Assembly: GCA_030386875.1 (NCBI GenBank)
Contig: CM059563.1
Coordinates: forward strand, 15,208,001 to 15,272,000
Reading direction: 5' to 3'
Length of the DNA: 64,000 bases
From: Morinoia aosen
Taxonomy: Eukaryota; Arthropoda; Malacostraca; Amphipoda; Talitridae
Of this stretch, positions 33,849 to 45,481 are shown in pieces; position 1 is the first letter of the stretch, and every line of letters begins with the position of its first letter. The notes beneath the pieces were generated by a model. That model worked only from the letters and a program-made list of their open reading frames with translations. It was not told the origin of the DNA and did no database searches. The translations under genes and the position numbers were made by a program.

Positions 33849-34050
33849 TTTGTTTGGGGTCCGCTTCTTAAGAAACATAGGATGTCTGAGTTTGGGGTAT
33901 CATGCATACCGAATTCCTCAGTGTAACATTGAATGATGGCCTTTACATGCATTGATATGTTTGACATTTTATAAAGATAGGTTCGGTTAAGATAGGATAG
34001 GATCGGTTAGGATATGTTAGATTAGCATAGGTTAGGAAATGTTGACGGAA
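33350..34050. repeat. degenerate TAGGTTAGG-rich region
   Basis: Many scattered TTAGGTTAGG, ATAGGTTGACAT and GGATAGGTTAGGATA motifs, denser at 33355-33520 and 33980-34035. They recall the arthropod telomere repeat TTAGG but are irregular. A (TA)n tract and the start of another dispersed repeat are embedded. Confidence 0.6.
33808..33846. repeat. (TA)n microsatellite
   Basis: About 19 uninterrupted AT/TA dinucleotides, directly followed by GATTTGTTTGGGGTCCGCTT, a fragment of the dispersed repeat at 34127. Confidence 0.97.
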
Positions 34051-34126
34051 GTTTTTCAGGGAACCTAACATAACGATTCATTGTCTGTCAAATATCTACG
34101 GGTCTTGCAGCTACTACCCTTGGTTT

Positions 34127-34295
34127 ATTTGTTTGGAGTCCGCTCCTCCTATTTTTCCGTCATGCTCATAAGGATAATGACGTATAATGACCGCATCTGT
34201 GATACGAGTTTAACCACTGCATAAGTGCAAGTATATTTTTTAATTACGGGTGCTGTTTGGATGGATAAATTTGTTTGTCATCCGCATCTGGAAAA
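34127..34295 (+). repeat. dispersed repeat, plus-strand copy (see 20315-20515)
   Basis: TTTGTTTGGAGTCCGCTCC, CTCATAAGGATAATGACG, ACCGCATCTGTGATACGAG and TTTGTTTGTCATCCGCATC. The first and last segments (TTTGTTTG..TCCGC) are direct repeats of each other. A third partial copy begins at 33847. Confidence 0.75.
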
Positions 34296-34670
34296 TTTGT
34301 TCAAGAAAGGTATTGAATCCCGTCATTTTTGACGGGCCGTGCACATTAGTTATATGATAATCTTCATCGAGACATCGGAAAACCTCTTGTTAACCTGCAT
34401 ATACATCTCCACTTCGTACATTATATTATTTTTATGTGCTACAAGTGCTCTTTCTGTGTACTGTAACTTGGGTCTTGTTCAAGTAGAGGCCGTTGTAAAT
34501 GACAGGTATTGCTCAGTGAAGACTCCACCAGCCTGCGCTTCCCTCTATCATTTTACGCCTCTGTTGCTGAGGTCAGCCGTCTGTCATGGCAGAGGAAGTG
34601 AGATGCTCAGTGGAACGGTATATGAGGTCCTCACGGAGCTTCGTAGTGAATGTTACCTCCAGAGATACTT

Positions 34671-35165
34671 CTTGACACACTTGTGTCGTGTCAAGTGGGA
34701 CTCTCGATAGACTTGTGACGTGTCAATGAGGACAGCGTGACTCTTGACACACTTGTGTCGTGTCAAGTGTGACTCTTGACACACTTGTGTCGTGTCAATG
34801 AGCGCAGCGGGACTCTTGACACACTTGTGTCGTGCCAATGAGGACAGCGTGACTCTTGACACACTTGTGACGTGTCAACGAGCCCAGCGTGACTCTTGAC
34901 ACACTTGTGACGTGTCAACGAGCCCAGCGTGACTCTTGACACACTTGTGTCGTGTCAAGTGTGACTCTTGACACACTTGTGTCGTGTCAATGAGCGCAGC
35001 GGGACTCTTGACACACTTGTGTCGTGTCAACGAGCTCAGCGTGACTCTTGACACACTTGTGACGTGTCAACGAGCCCAGCGTGACTCTTGACACACCTGT
35101 GACGTGTCAACGAGAGCAGCGTGACTCTTGACACACTTGTGACGTGACAACGAGCCCAGCGTGAC
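34671..35165. repeat. 40-bp tandem repeat with a hairpin in each unit
   Basis: About 12 copies of CTTGACACACTTGTGACGTG+TCAACGAGCCCAGCGTGACT, with shorter copies lacking the GAGCCCAGCG part. TTGACAC and GTGTCAA in each unit form an inverted repeat around ACTTGTGTC. Confidence 0.95.
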
Positions 35166-35470
35166 GCTACCTCTGTCACGCTGGGGAAAAGTTCGCGTAG
35201 ACCTCGTCTCCAATCAGTCACTGCAATTATTGGCAGGTTTTGATTGGCCATTTTTCTTGCCGCTCGCCCATATTCGGTTCTCATGCAGCGGCACAAATTT
35301 TCCATCATGGCTGGTTCGATGCGCGGGAGTCCGTCATTAGGACACCGGTAATGTGCGGGTGCACCGCGCGCATATCCGTCTGCGCAGCCTGCCTGCTCCG
35401 TCGTATAGAGGCGTCCTATAGCCCAGTGGCGTCGTATGACGTATAGCTCAGTTTCATCGTAAAAAGGAGC
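35166..35470. other. GC-richer intron stretch, no gene recognised
   Basis: Contains a CAATTATTGGCAGG homeodomain-like site and CCAAT-type boxes (CCAATCAGTC, GATTGGCC) near 35210-35250. It could be regulatory, but evidence is limited to motifs. Confidence 0.25.
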
Positions 35471-35879
35471 AAAAAGAAAAACCGTTTATTTACAAAAAAC
35501 TTAAGCCATGAAATGTCTTTCAGCCAATTAAATCTCAAATATTTTTTATCAGAAAGGTCTTATAGCAAGGTGGGACTTATAGCGCAGCTGCGACGTGTAG
35601 CACGGGTGCGTTGCAGCTGTACACGCGCTACAGCTGCAGCTGCAGCATACGTCTGACGAGAAGACTGTAGCTAACCGTGTGACCGCTCGAGACGCGCAGA
35701 AAGAGAAATCGCACACCATACAACAATTTGTATGGTGCACGAATTTGTACAACAAATCGGTACTTGTACAAGAATGTTTAGTTAGGAGAATTCATGCATG
35801 TGTCAATGCGGAGGGTGGACAATTTGAGCATTTGTTATGGTTATGATCGATAAAATTTATGTACAAAAGTACTTCTATG

Positions 35880-36290
35880 AAAACCTGGACGGGGTGCGAC
35901 TTCTGGAACAAGCGCGACAAGCTCTTGCGTGTGCGTTACTAATGAGCGTCTGTACGTGTAATGTGGGTGCGATATTAATCTGTGTGTGTGCGATGTTATT
36001 CAGTGCGTGAACGATTTTAATGGGTGAATGCACGTTATAATTCCGTGTGAGTACGCTATAAGTGTACATGCGAAATTATACCCTATTTGTACAGGATTAT
36101 TCAGAATGTATAAAATATTCAATCCGAGTACGTTGTTAATCAGTGCATGTATATACGACATTATTATTCAGTGTGTGCACGATATTATTTCAGTGTGTGT
36201 ACAATATTTATGAGTGTGAGTGCGACATTATTCTAAATGTGTACGCCCGGTGTGTGTCCGATATAAATAAATGCAACACACGAAATGCGT
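35880..36290. repeat. degenerate ~30-bp GTGTGTGCGATATTATT-type repeat
   Basis: A series of imperfect units (GTGCGATATTAATC, GTGCGATGTTATTCAG, GTGCACGATATTATTTCAG, GTGCGACATTATTC) at variable 25-40 bp spacing. It is old and strongly diverged. Confidence 0.65.
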
Positions 36291-39200
36291 TAACCTCAGA
36301 ACTCGCATTTAGTCCTCAATGAATTAGTGCCCTTTATGTTTGCCCTCATCTCTTTGTTGTCTGTGCTTTTGGATTGAAGCAATGCCTGCATGCTACGCCC
36401 GAGTTTACCTTGTCTCTAAGTTAAAATGCACAGAACAATTAGGTTCTTTAAATCTTATGCCAGTGCCATCTTACGCGCCAGTCGACGAATTATTAACCTC
36501 CTTTTTTTATACTCATTTGCTGTAGATTATCCGATGGTCAGCATTTAAACCATTTGGAAGAGAAATACAAACTCAACTTAATAATTGGAAACACTTTTCT
36601 GTTCCCTGAAACTGCAATCTAGCGAATGAGAAACAGCATTCGCCGAATTTTCAGTCGAAAAAATGCAGACATCGTCGACCTAAAAGCTATAATTTGGCGT
36701 GCTGCCACAACGACTGTAGACTCAACTCAATATCATTGCAAGCGCAAGCGCTTTTTCCGTGTCCCAGAAGCTCGTAGTCAGGCGTATGACAAACATGAGT
36801 TCACATGGTCTTCAGTCGCGAAAATGCAGCCATTGGAGCTGACGACTCTTGTTAATTCGCACGTCTGACCCGCAGCCGGCGACGTGCGTTTTTAGAGCTC
36901 CTCAATGGCGCTAAATGATAGTTTTCTGCCTTGCCAATCACAGTTCGGGCGTCGCTCGCGTCACTTGAGGTTGTTTAGTGTCAACTTGCAGCTCAGGCGG
37001 GGAGTAAAAACGTCTCTTCCGGTGGTGCTACCTGCAGTGTTACGGCCGCGTGAAAGGGAGATGTTAGTACATGCAGAGTCTGTGTGTTGTATATGGTGAA
37101 ACCGCCTCTAAATTAGTAATTAATCGGTGTTTCCTGCTTGGCTGTTGCAGAGAGTGAAGGTTAATGTGTTGGGCGAGGGTGTCATTCTTGTTTTAAAGAA
37201 GCTAGCATGAATGGCTGAAGCTGTGGTTTAGTGTGCAATACAGAAGAGTCGGGTAGCATTCAATGATAAAAGCAAAAAAGTACAGAAAATATGCGGAAGG
37301 AATGTAAGAGCAAACGAATAACATGGATAGATAAGAAATGTTATGAAAAAAAGGGAATCAGGTTGGGTAACACGACTAATAAAAATAAAAGTAAGGTAGG
37401 AGGAAACAAACCTCTGAATAACATCAGTAAGAACAGGGCAACAACGCCCGATCAAAATTCTCCCCTAACCGAGGATGGATCTCGATAGCACAAAACTATT
37501 CAGTTTTCAAAGATGATGTCGAAATGAGGGATATTTTACGCCCTGATATGTGAGTGCATTGTAAATGAAAATACCCGCTACGCCACGGGCTTCACACAGC
37601 GTCGTGTGACGAACACAATATTATACTTTGTTCTGGTTCTGGGCATCAGCAGGGTAGATAGTTGCGGCTGCGTCCCAACACGACGGGTGTGAGACGCAGG
37701 CAGACTTTCATAGAAAGGAAAACAGTTTATTTCCAATAAAGTACAAACATGAAATGTTGATACAACGGTTTTTATAGCTAACCGTTTGCTAAGCTAACCA
37801 TTATCTTCATAAGCTAACTCTTCCTACTTCTCTGCATGACCCTGCAGTTATGCGGATAAAAGGGCCTCCTTCCGAATTGTTTTCCTGCCTCGAGCTCGCC
37901 TGTAATTTACCCGCAGTCCGTCGACTTGGCTCATTTTTTTAGCATTGTCTTGAAGAGAACCCTTCGAATTAGCGGCAAATTTTCTCCAGACGAGGCGCTC
38001 AAATTTCCTCCTTGAATTCTTGAGTTTTGACGCTCTGTTTGCCGTTGCCATTTCTAAATTGCCGCTTTAACTTTCAGCGGATATCCGTGCTGCTGGTTCG
38101 CAAAAACAAGCAAGCACTGAATTTCTTTTCTCACCAATCAGAAGTTGTCCGACCGAAAGAAAAGTGATCCTGAGGCTAACACTCGTAAGTGCGTATGAGA
38201 GCAGCCCAAAAACACGCACGTTGAGCGTAGAATGTGTGGTCCAGTGCAGAGATCTGGCGTGTTTTTTGCAGAGTGTACAAGCTGAAAAGAGATACGCCCT
38301 ACTACGCGCCACGTACCATTCATGCTACAGTTTCCTGAAATGGTTATGTCATTACTGCATTAGAATTCATTTTTGTTTAAAATTAAGTAAACCGTTATGA
38401 AGGATTAGAAACCAGCCACTCCTCCCAATCAGATCGCCTGCTTTACTGATCAGACGTTTTGGCCAACGTGTATAATTCCAGGTTGCCTACATTGCCGCGT
38501 GCAGTCCACGGTGTTCCCGCTAGTTACCTATCGCACAAACTTCTTTAAATATATGCGCTCTTCTCTTATTTCCTCCTCACCCTAATGAACACTTGCGAAA
38601 ACAAGTCTTTCTTAACGATGGGAATTTCAATATACTTTATTGCTCGCCAGGTGAATATCAGAGCAACCGTTTGCTCTGGCGATTACAGAGTCTGCTTTAC
38701 GCTCGAGTACCACCGTGTGTGACTACAAATATCGCTTTTAATATTGCTTATCGCGCCCTGCAAAATCTTATTAAAAGTATTATTCGGTGCAAATCGGTTT
38801 CGTTAATTTCATCTTCTGAATATGCGTCAAAAAACTCGCGGGAGGTATAACTTGCTTCTTTCAAGCTTATACCTGTGTTGCTTGCGCAACGTCATCGTAA
38901 ACCATATCATTCTATATCATTTAGGTTGCAGATAATTTATTGAACCACATCCAACATCCCTCCTTTTACTTACGACTCGCAGGCCTGCGTTTTGCACTTA
39001 GCACATCCGTACGTGCTGCAAGTGTGCATTTTAGAGCCATCATCCCATAAGAACACCTCGTGAGCGCGGCTGTGAAGACGGGATTTCCCGTTGCCTTATT
39101 AATGAAAAGACAAGAGCAAAGACAAGCGAGTAAACGTTCATCGAAATGCAAAAAACTTTTCGGGTGAACACCCATCATTATCCACGTACAAATCAGTTAA

Positions 39201-39950
39201 ACGGGATAAAAAAAATACCCTAAATTTTACTGTATCCTTTACCATGTGTTACTGATTTGTACATGACTGATAGCATGATACGTTACCCTAGAGATAAGAT
39301 ACGTTAAAGACATACCCTGTCATTGAGATGACTTTTTGCCCGTGTGTCTTTGCTCTTCTTTTTGCATCAACGCCGCGAGTGTGTTTCAATAAACATTTCA
39401 CTTGAATCAATGTTACGGTATTGGCAACTCTAAAATTGGTAGCTCTAAAATGAGCTCAGTGTATTTTATGTTTATGCAACCGATCTTCTCGCACATACTT
39501 ATTGTTTGCTATCTGTAGGTGTGGCAAAGATGTGTTTTTTCTTGCCTAAATTCTTCTTTTGCTGTTTGCCGGAAAAAGTTTTCCATAAAAACCGCACAGC
39601 ATTTGTCTACACTTTAAGCTAGGTGCTGTTGTGTATGCTTACAACATACGGGGCACATGTGAAGATATGTCATCAAGGCTCTATGATCAAGGTAAAGAGA
39701 TGAAACCTAGCACTCTCTAGCTATTTTATGACAATGCGCAGTACGAGCAGCGTCGAACATATTTTTCAGCTGAATTTTTCGCACAGAAAAATTAACTCGA
39801 GATATTAGCAGCAACCAAGACAAGTGATAAAAAATCAGAGGCGTGCTTTGCCTGCGCTGCAAAATGTGATGCGGCTTCACTGCCGCTTGATTGAAATATT
39901 GCCGCATGCTGAGTAGTGCCGGGCATCTTCATTTTATGTTCTGTACCATC
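36291..39950. other. intron sequence, several open but unrecognised stretches
   Basis: Open stretches of 60-85 codons at 36626-36868 (+), 37848-38051 (-) and 38593-38850 (+) show no domain I recognise and no splice logic linking them. The second is arginine/lysine-rich. I treat them as chance or as conserved non-coding sequence. Confidence 0.3.
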
Positions 39951-39954
39951 AGGC

Positions 39955-40120
39955 CTTGCCTCTGTGCCCATTGCGCCCTGCCTCTACACCTACTGCGTCC
40001 TGCAGCGATACCATTGTACCATGACCTGTACTATGGTACCATGACCCATACCTACTGTGCTCTGCCTCTACACCCAGTGTCTCCTACACCTATACCATGG
40101 TACCATGACCTATACCTAGC
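39955..40120. repeat. two ~80-bp direct copies with ATGGTACCAT palindromes
   Basis: CTGCCTCTACACCTACTGCG / CTGCCTCTACACCCAGTGTC, followed by TACCATGGTACCATGACC-type sequence, appears twice, with extra copies of the palindrome. Confidence 0.75.
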
Positions 40121-40446
40121 GAACCCTTCTTCAGCGCGCACGCTCTCCGCCTTTTGCATGATTTGAGATTTGGTTCATAGAAGGCGGCTCTTTACGAGCC
40201 TCGAGCGCGTACACGAACATTGCGTAATGTGCTCGTCGTCGTGTCCTCTGTCTCGTCTTGGCCAATTTCAATACACCATCATAATGAAAATATACATGTG
40301 TTTTTTCAATGTAATAATTCAGAAAATTAAAAATCCGCCATCGTTCTCATTTCGCTTAAATGTTGATTGATTGCTCTGCCTTTTTTCACTCATACTGCAG
40401 TGTGTTTTCTAACTAGACCTCTGCATTAATATAAGCTACAATTAAG

Positions 40447-40510
40447 GACCAGATTTTCAGACCATTTACGTCGTGATAGCTGTACACAAGGCAACGAAAG
40501 TTCTGTCGAC
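40447..40510 (+). repeat. short dispersed repeat, copy 4 (diverged)
   Basis: GGACCAGATTTTCAGACCAT, TTTACGTCGTGATAGC, TGTACA and GAAAGTTCTGTC follow the same order as the copies at 23.8 and 33.2 kb. Confidence 0.5.
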
Positions 40511-43500
40511 TTGGCTATGTTACGTGCTGCTGTTTCTTTTCAAAATCCTCAAGTTTGAGCTTCTTCACAGCTACGAGGGCATAAATTGTTCAAAATCCGG
40601 TCCCACGAGGGCTAATTACCTGCACTCAAGCACCAACACAAGCCCGCATGTGACGCGCGTAAGCACACAGCCTTGTGCACACAAATCAGAACGGAAGCCT
40701 GGCGCCTTTTTTGCTGCGTCAGGACACTGCGCCTCCCGCTGGGACGGCATCAGGCGTCGGAGTCCACACGAAACCCTATGGAAATTTCTCCACTTTCCTG
40801 GACATGTTAATCGCAGTCGTGGCCGCCGTAATGGCTTCATCAAGTCTCCGGGTAGCCGCTCAATACCCTGGCCTGGCCGCGTGAGTCCATATTTCAATTT
40901 GCGATGAGCAACTGGCGAAGACGAGTTGCTTGCTTAGCGTGAGGCGATCATCGCACGCTGCGGTTGTGCCCTCCAGGGCTCGTTAGCGCCATGCAGCTTC
41001 TCGTCACGCCGCTCGCCTCCCAAAGATAATAGACAAATTATACTTTTTGGCTTCGTTGTCTTACATCTTCAAATTGAAGCTCAGCAGTCAATTTCATGTT
41101 TGTATTGACAATGTGACCAACTAACTTCGGTGTATATAGCCAGTCAAAAACCAAACACTCAGCTTTCGGTTAGTATCTACAGTGAACTTGAATATCTTGC
41201 CGTAATAAATCGAAAATAAACGTCAGCTCCCGAAGTGTGTTTGATATGTAAACCAGGTGTACTGACGGGATTTTTTATGCATTTTGTTCAAATAATTCGA
41301 CACTTTATGTTCATTACAATTAGTAACAGCGATTTTTAGTCTATTATTTAGTTGAAAACATGGATGAACTAAATAGTATCTTATCCCGTACCATTATTTC
41401 TTCTTTATTGTTGAAGATAACTATTCTTTAATATTGAAGTATCAGTATCATCAGCATCATCATCAATGCTGTCATTATTTTGTGCATTACCTGCCCGTTT
41501 GGCCATAGCCTGAACGTCTTCGCAAATGGCAAATCAATTTTATCTGCCGCTCCAAAGTTTGCACTTGCGCTTTAATAACATTTCTGTGTCCTTTGCGACG
41601 CGCGTTGTGTTTTGCTCTTCGAAATACCCTATTGATTTGTATATTGGTACTTGTATAAGAAATCCGCGGAGATATAAACCTGCCATGAACACGCAACACC
41701 GTGACGCAATGTTGTATTGTGCACATGAGCGCATGCTTGAGCCCTAATGAATGAGCTAAAATAGCTTCTAAGTTCATTTAAGGCCCTAAGTTCTTTTATA
41801 TTATTTTTGTAGTGGTGAGCTTATTACTTTATAACACGACGGAATTTATGCGCTCAACACCGTTAATGTTCGTCTATTCTACGAGGGCGAATCGCTGAAC
41901 ATATTTTAGGTGACTGCCTCATGCAAGTCAAGTGTCAAATCAAAGCCGTGAGAGCAAAAATAAAAAATGGATTTCGTTTGCGGGTCGTGAGCTGTATCGT
42001 ACTTACAATTAACCATTCAAGTAAATCATCTCAGAATTATTCAAAAATCTGGCATTGTAACACTAGAAAATAACTTAGGGACGCAACGCACATGAGGAAC
42101 TAAGAACAACGTTTGCCTTGACGCGTTCCTTTGAGTCTGACCCGCCGAGCTTGCTCTGATCGTTCACCTCGCGTGCTCGCCAGTTAATAGCAAGCTCAGT
42201 AACTTACAGGCTCACTGATGTGGTCCAACTTTTGAAGCACACGATTTGGCGAGTTATGCGTGGTGCTTGTGTCACTCAAGTAGAGGATTTCAACAGTGGG
42301 TTGTAGCGGTTTGTGATTGTAAGTAAATAGATATTGGGTTCTGTTGTTATCGCTTGTTTGGTTTCATTCTCGTATATCAAAAAGCCAGCTAATAGAGATA
42401 AGAATATGTTAGCCGATTATTGCGTAGTCAAGGAACTCTGCGGCATACACTGACTTAACACTCTGTGTGCTTGAATATATATTTTTGTCGTATTCTGATT
42501 ATTCAGTGAGTATTTCTTCGCGCAAATTGTCATCATGGCAACGTAAATAGCGACGAGTGTAATTTTTTCAGTAGTAATCTCTTAGGTAGGCTTAATTATT
42601 GCTTGAATTAAAAAATGACCAGCATAGCGTCTTCACCCTGATCAAAGAAATAAAGAACAGAAACCTCGTTCACAGTTACGTTTTGTCTTTGACCTGAGCG
42701 GTTTCTAGACCCGATTTCCTTCATTTCTCATGCAGGACGTGCCAAGGGATCGTCTCACTCACTCCACCCGTTTGTTTCTTCCCTATAGCTTACTTCTTCT
42801 GCTGTTTGAGTTCTTCTGGAGCTTTGTTTTCTCTTTTACACTTCAAAATATGCGATAAAATGAGCACACGACTATCATGTAAATTTACAGACGTTAGCTT
42901 TTATCTTAGTTATCCTTGCTAAGTACACCGTGTCTCTCCTCGTTTCACATAACACTCAATCTTCACTCAGATCTTTCAAGTACAAAATGAATTATGGGAG
43001 TATTAATGGCCGCTAATTTATTATCAGATGAATAGGTCGATCGCAAAAAATAGAAGTTTTTCTTCTCTGGAAAATAAAAACGTTCCGGAAGGGACTCTCC
43101 GTCGTTGTCAACTGCGTTTATTGAAGACGTGGATGGGGATAGAGAAAAGATGGCGGGTTATGCCTTTTTTTCCGTATTTGCCGTGATTTATATTTTAAAA
43201 CTGTCTCTTTCAAATTACTCTTACACTTTTATGGCATTTGTAGAGTATTTCTAATTTTGGGGGTATGGTAAACTTCTTTTCTTCTTTAACAATTTTTGTC
43301 TCTTTTGGGCGAGTGGCCGGTGATCTGTGAAGTGATTTCTTTCACCAGCGTTTTTTGACATTTTTGTCTGGGTAATTCCACAATATTTCTCATCTGCGCG
43401 GCGCGCACATCCGCAACTGAAGCTCCAGCACCACCTTCACGGCGCTAAACCCGTACCTGAAATGTGATGGCCTTTTCGTGATAAAATTTAGATAACCTCT

Positions 43501-43940
43501 TCAGACATGTGCAAAGCCAGCTCCTGCGTTCATTTATTGACGTATTTTTATAATTCTCTCTTAGCTTCCACGCTGAATATTGTTATTTTGTGGGGGAAAT
43601 GTTGCAAGATAATGTTCGTTGCCCTGCCGGGCAAACAGAGCGCAACTTTTAAACTGAACTACACTAAGACATGTGTTCACATGTGTGTAGATGCACTGCT
43701 CATCCAAATCCATACCTTGCATTCGCAAGCCCAAGCTTCGCTCACATTCCCCTTAAAAAACATTCGATTTTCTCTCGCGATAAGAGAAAGAGCTTAGTTT
43801 CTCTTATTGTAATATTCGCTAGGAATTCTTTTACATCTAAGATTTTGAAATACGTCTTGAGATGAAGGCTCTTGAAGTTTATGGCGGCCATACTTACGGC
43901 CGACCTGCGGTGACCCGCGCTCGGGCCTCGCGTGCCCCAC
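40511..43940. other. intron sequence; one candidate regulatory block
   Basis: Mostly unique. A block at about 41470-41650 mixes TTTGCACTTGCGCTTTAATA, TTTTGTGCATTACC and CGCGCGTTG and is non-repetitive, so it is a weak enhancer candidate. A T/C-rich stretch at about 42690-42960 may be a very diverged SINE. No gene was recognised. Confidence 0.3.
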
Positions 43941-43944
43941 CGCC

Positions 43945-44215
43945 GTCCCCGCGTCGGGCTCTCGTCTCCTCTCTTCCTCCCCCCCCCCCCTCCGGGCCCG
44001 TCCCTCTTCCCCACCCCCCAGGGATATAGTCCCCTCTCTCTCTCTCTCTCCCCATCTGGGGCCCGATCTCCTCTCTCTTACCCCCTCCCAAATCAGAGGC
44101 CCCCGATCCCGTCTCTCTTCCCCACCCCCAGGGATATGATTCCCTCACTCTCTCCCCATCCGGGGTCCGATCTCCTCTCTCTTCCCCCTTCTCTTTTCCT
44201 AATCCCCCTCCCTTT
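43945..44215 (+). repeat. pyrimidine-rich repeat, two ~100-bp diverged copies
   Basis: CCCACCCCCAGGGATATRRT, then (CT)n, CCCCATCTGGGGCCCGATCT and CCTCTCTCTT occur twice. Purine/pyrimidine strand asymmetry is nearly complete over long stretches, a composition that can form triplex DNA. Confidence 0.85.
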
Positions 44216-44479
44216 TTATCTGACCCAAAATTTGTGGCTACTTGTTGCAGGATTTCTCCAAAACTTGTTTCATTTCGTGTTTCAAATAAGTGGGAGTTTC
44301 ATGCTCGTTGTGTCGTGTTTCAGAAGAGAGAAAGTTGAGTAAATATGACCGCCATGTTTCAAAGTACCGAGAAATAAACAAAAATATAAATAGGCAAGAA
44401 ATATAACTTCTGCGTGAAGGCTTTGGGTTTATTGAATTTGTGAGTGCCACAGGAGTCTGCATGTGTGTTGCCCGTACAG

Positions 44480-44735
44480 AATCCGGTTATTTTGTTGATA
44501 AGAAAAAAACATAAGAATCCGGTTATTTTGTTAATCCGGTTATTAATCCGGATAAGAATCCGGTTATTTTGTTGATAAGAAAAAAACATAAGAATCCGGT
44601 TATTTTGTTAATCCGGTTATTAATCCGGATAAGAATCCGGTTATTTTGTTGATAAGAAAAAAACATAAGAATCCGGTTATTTTGTTAATCCGGTTATTAA
44701 TCCGAATAAGAATCCGGTTATTTTGTTGATAAGAA
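44480..44735. repeat. ~76-bp compound repeat of AATCCGGTTATTTTGTT
   Basis: The 17-bp motif AATCCGGTTATTTTGTT alternates with GATAAGAAAAAAACATAAG and TTAATCCGGATAAG. The compound block is repeated about 3.5 times. Confidence 0.93.
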
Positions 44736-45481
44736 AAAAATTTCCAACGCTTGTTCTTCCGTAACTTGACTTACGCTTCGTATACTACTTTTGTGCGATT
44801 TTGCACTGAAATTCCTGGTCTTCAAGCTGTGCTGTCTTGTGATTTTGTAGTATCACCTGAAGAAAATCATTTTTTACGATGTGGTGTTTTATTGATTTTT
44901 CACACTCTAATTTATTCTCCTGGTGAACTCTAACTTAAAGTGAAAACGACAATTATAAATAGTGAATGACGTCAAGTAAATATTTGGTGTTAATTGAAAT
45001 TTAAGTTCGGATTCAAACATTTTCCTGATTTTCTATCGTCTGTTTCATGTTCCGTTGTTACTGGCAGTTCAAATAATTGTTTTTACAGTTGTTATTTTAG
45101 TTGTTTTATAATTGTTTTAATTTTTCAAGTATTTGATAACAAACGAGGCTTTTTTCATTATGCATCTGCGCGTATAAAATTCCAAATAAGATTTTATTGG
45201 ATTATTTCAGTTTTGCAACGGAAGTATGAAAAGAACATTTCTTACTCTTTTTTTTATACATATATTACAACCGACGCATCAAACGCGATACACCACCGTC
45301 GTAAACCAACATTCGAAATAAACCTCATGCAAATATGATTAATTTTATTCAACGTTACTTTTAAGTTAAAAGTTAATTTTATTCAACAAATTTCATACGA
45401 AACCCTTTATTTTGAGGTGGGCATGTGGTGATTGCCTCTCAAGTTCAAATGCTCAACGCTAAAAAGCAAAATGAACTCGTA
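44736..45481. other. AT-rich intron sequence without genes
   Basis: The 114-codon open stretch at 44994-45338 is Phe/Tyr/Ile-rich, as expected from AT-rich non-coding DNA. No domain was recognised. Confidence 0.5.

Noticed and set aside
40473..40907. 144-codon open frame with overlapping open frames on both strands
   Set aside because: No recognisable domain; open in several frames at once, as expected from locally GC-rich non-coding DNA.
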